Below, piece after piece: positions 12,293-13,963 of a stretch of DNA of 13,963 nucleotides (position 1 is the stretch's first letter; every line of letters begins with the position of its first letter). Position numbers and translations under genes: made by a program. Where the stretch lies: positions 1 to 13,963 of the forward strand of contig JAHJBU010000068.1 in assembly GCA_018813375.1 (NCBI GenBank). Direction: 5' to 3'. Source of the DNA: Patescibacteria group bacterium. GTDB lineage: Bacteria; Patescibacteriota; Microgenomatia; UBA1400; PJMF01. The notes beneath the pieces were generated by a model, which did no database searches, was not told the DNA's origin, and saw only the letters and a program-made list of their open reading frames with translations.

Positions 12293-13105
12293 TTATTTTC
12301 CAGCCATATCAACTATTTTTTCTAAATCTTGCTGGGTTTCTTCAGGTGAGCCCTTAAGAATAATCATGATCTTAGTTTGTCGATGCGATCTAGTGAGCTT
12401 GAGATTGGATCTAGTATGAAAGAAATGATTAAATTTACTTTGCCATTGCTTGAGTTGTTGTTCATTAATTTTAATCGAAGGTTTATTATCAGAAGATGAG
12501 TTTGATTTAAGGCTGTCTTTCTTAAACCTCCTGGCTAGTTCTTCTGCTCGGCGCACAGAGGAGTGTTCCTTAATAATGGTTTTATAAGCTTTAATCATGT
12601 CAGTTTCATTATCAATAGCACTTAGTGCTCTAGCATGACCTTCAGTGATTTGACCAGCGATCAATCCATCTGCAATTGCATCTGGGAGATTTAAGAGCTT
12701 GAGTGAATTGCTAATGTATGAAGGAGATTTACCTACTTTTTCAGCTAGATCTGAGTTTGAATAATTGAAATTGCGCATTAATTGACGAAAAGCTTGCGCT
12801 CTTTCTAAAGCATTTAGATCTACTCTTTGGACATTTTCTACCAAAGCCATCTCTAACATGCCCTTAGGGGTAGTTTTTTTAACATAAACAGGCACTTCTT
12901 CCAAGCCAATTAGCTGAGCTGCCCGCCAACGGCGTTCTCCAGCAATGATCTGGTAGCCAGCTGGAGTATGGGCTATTACAATTGGCTCCAAAATTCCATA
13001 GGTTTTAATAGATTTAGCTAGCTCTTCTATCTCTTCAGTTTTAATTTTTCCTCTAGGTTGGAAGGGGTTTGGCTGAAGTTGTTTGGTGAGAAGTACGTGT
13101 ACCAT
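12293..13105 (-). CDS. parB: ParB/Spo0J-family chromosome partition protein
   Basis: A 270-residue ParB CTPase/DNA clamp that loads at parS and spreads to organise the origin region. Domains in order: the N-terminal ParB/Srx domain with LQPNPFQPR at 10-18, GERRWRAA (CTP/arginine box) at 56-63 and ENVQRVDLNALERA at 90-103; then the KorB-like HTH domain with SDLAEKVGKSPSYISNSLKL (118-137) and GHARAL at 156-161; a charged linker; and a C-terminal dimerisation region. ParA is not next to it in this window, and no parS-like site (TGTTTCACGTGAAACA) was seen by eye. It lies 59 nt after rpmA on the same strand and has its own -10 candidate. This suggests, but does not prove, proximity to the replication origin. 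Confidence 0.95.
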   Translation of the reverse strand: MVHVLLTKQLQPNPFQPRGKIKTEEIEELAKSIKTYGILEPIVIAHTPAGYQIIAGERRWRAAQLIGLEEVPVYVKKTTPKGMLEMALVENVQRVDLNALERAQAFRQLMRNFNYSNSDLAEKVGKSPSYISNSLKLLNLPDAIADGLIAGQITEGHARALSAIDNETDMIKAYKTIIKEHSSVRRAEELARRFKKDSLKSNSSSDNKPSIKINEQQLKQWQSKFNHFFHTRSNLKLTRSHRQTKIMIILKGSPEETQQDLEKIVDMAGK

Positions 13106-13111
13106 AATGAC

Positions 13112-13120
13112 AATATAGTA
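13112..13120 (-). promoter_or_regulatory. -10 candidates for parB
   Basis: Overlapping TACTAT and TATATT hexamers on the minus strand end 9 and 6 nt before the ATG at 13105. There is no Shine-Dalgarno site, so a leaderless parB mRNA is plausible, alongside read-through from rpmA. Confidence 0.38.
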
Positions 13121-13164
13121 ATAGAAAAGATCTAATTTGACTAGCGTGAAAACTGTGTAAAAAA

Positions 13165-13422
13165 TTATACAGCAACTACATTAACAACTGTTTTGCCATA
13201 TTTTTGGCCAAACTGCACAGTACCATCTTGCATAGCAAATAAGGTGTGATCTCTGCCCATACCAACACCTTTGCCTGGTTTGTACTTAACTCCGCGTTGA
13301 CGAATGATGATTTGACCCACTTGAATAGCTTGGCCACCTGATTTTTTTAATCCTAGGCGCTTGCCACTTCTTTTTTGCTGTGATTGTTGAGCGACTTTTC
13401 CTGAGCCTTTAACGTGTGCCAT
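13165..13422 (-). CDS. rpmA: 50S ribosomal protein L27
   Basis: An 85-residue bL27. It sits at the peptidyl-transferase centre, its N-terminal tail reaching the tRNA 3' ends. The start MAH and the core SGKRLGLKKSGGQ, IIIRQRGVKYKPGKGVGMGR and DHTLFAMQDGTVQF are diagnostic. The N-terminal arm is unusual for its Gln-rich stretch (VAQQSQQKRS) in place of the usual Gly/Ser/Asn-rich arm, and no cleavable leader of the Firmicutes type is present. AAAGGG, 4 nt before the ATG, is a clear Shine-Dalgarno site and lies inside the last codons of the methyltransferase gene, which ends one base upstream of the start. rplU (L21), the usual neighbour, is not adjacent. Confidence 0.98.
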   Translation of the reverse strand: MAHVKGSGKVAQQSQQKRSGKRLGLKKSGGQAIQVGQIIIRQRGVKYKPGKGVGMGRDHTLFAMQDGTVQFGQKYGKTVVNVVAV

Positions 13423-13423
13423 A

Positions 13424-13963
13424 TTACCCTTTAAATTTTAAAAATATAATTTGTCTTTTTATAATTGCTTGTGGGCGACTATAAATGACAGATTCAGAAA
13501 CAGTAGTGTACCCGAGCCTGTGAAGCTTGTCAATTAATTTATTGAGGTTATAGGTTTTAGTTTTAGTTTCTACCAAGGGTAGGATAATTACAATTGTGGC
13601 GTTTTGTTTGAGAATTTTTGTCCAATTTTTAAAGGACCCTAGATAGGTACGATACAAACCTTTAAAAATATTATTTAATTCTTTTTCTTTTGGAGTAAGT
13701 TTTCCCAAGAAAGGTTCAGTTGCAATGATGTCGACAAAAGGAGTTATCGAGCCGGTAAATTTTTCAGTGGCATCGCGTTTAGTAATGTTAAATTTTGCAC
13801 TGAGTTTATATTCACTGATTAACCAATTTATGTTATCAAGAGTTCCTTTAACAGATTTTTGATCTAGATCTGCACCTTCCACAGTAAGGCCTTTAAGTAA
13901 GGCTTCCATTAAAATTGTCCCTGATCCACAAAATGGATCATAAAGCACTTGGTTTGTGATACT
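13424..13963 (-). CDS. RNA methylase-like (UPF0020/Trm11-type) class I methyltransferase, N-terminus outside window
   Basis: The frame is open to the right edge. The visible 179 residues begin SITNQVLYDPFCGSGTILME, the SAM-binding motif I of the UPF0020/TRM11/RlmL group, and continue with an acidic loop (GADLD) and RDAT. These enzymes methylate N2 of guanosine in tRNA or rRNA, and many carry an N-terminal THUMP domain, which here would lie outside the window. The catalytic [DN]PP[YF] motif IV is replaced by TEPF (13709-13720), so either the active site is variant or the substrate differs. The gene is coupled to rpmA, whose start is one base after its stop. An internal GTG at 13948 is not the true start, because homology extends upstream. 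Confidence 0.85.
   Translation of the reverse strand, partial: SITNQVLYDPFCGSGTILMEALLKGLTVEGADLDQKSVKGTLDNINWLISEYKLSAKFNITKRDATEKFTGSITPFVDIIATEPFLGKLTPKEKELNNIFKGLYRTYLGSFKNWTKILKQNATIVIILPLVETKTKTYNLNKLIDKLHRLGYTTVSESVIYSRPQAIIKRQIIFLKFKG

Noticed and set aside
12293..13165. parS site near parB
   Set aside because: No 16-bp sequence close to the usual TGTTTCACGTGAAACA was found by eye in or around the gene.

Overview
The window is about 14 kb of AT-rich bacterial DNA. Short genes, tRNAs without an encoded CCA end, few Shine-Dalgarno sites, repeated -10-like hexamers 6-9 nt in front of start codons, and a surface-glycan cassette beside lepB, parB and rpmA together suggest a small-genome Patescibacteria (CPR) bacterium, possibly Microgenomates-like. 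This placement is an inference from style; no marker gene was aligned. TGA is used as a stop (for example at 2333-2335 and 4036-4038), so lineages that recode TGA are unlikely.

Bases 1-5940 look accessory and partly decayed. They hold the tail of a GIY-YIG nuclease running into tRNA-Asp, two small Cys-rich (zinc-ribbon-like) proteins, a histidine phosphatase, and a two-gene unit: a MerR-type HTH fused to a GHKL ATPase, followed by a STAS-like (DUF4325-type) protein. An operon of HD hydrolase, broken HD hydrolase and 5'-truncated TetR follows, then a solitary HicB-like protein and an AAC(3)-family acetyltransferase. Three copies of a 75-bp intergenic repeat lie here in the same orientation.

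Bases 5990-7140 hold a small acidic protein, tRNA-Gly(CCC), tRNA-Thr(CGT) and a membrane-anchored protein with two Ig-like repeats. Bases 7130-11642 (minus strand) form one tightly overlapping operon: flippase, GT-C glycosyltransferase, GT2 glycosyltransferase, O-antigen ligase-like protein. It looks like a short pathway that builds, exports and transfers a cell-surface glycan. Bases 11643-13963 are housekeeping: signal peptidase I (divergent from the glycan operon), ParB, ribosomal protein L27, and an RNA-methylase-like methyltransferase cut by the right edge.

The most interesting parts are the HTH-ATPase/STAS pair, which resembles a partner-switching regulator attached directly to a DNA-binding domain, with a 10-bp helically phased repeat array in front of it; the three-copy 75-bp repeat, whose differences fall mostly on third codon positions; and the recurrent leaderless-type promoters. 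No CRISPR array, insertion sequence, rRNA or clear intrinsic terminator was seen. No gene-free stretch exceeds 300 bases; the longest (1303-1588) is filled with promoter-like and repeated sequence.
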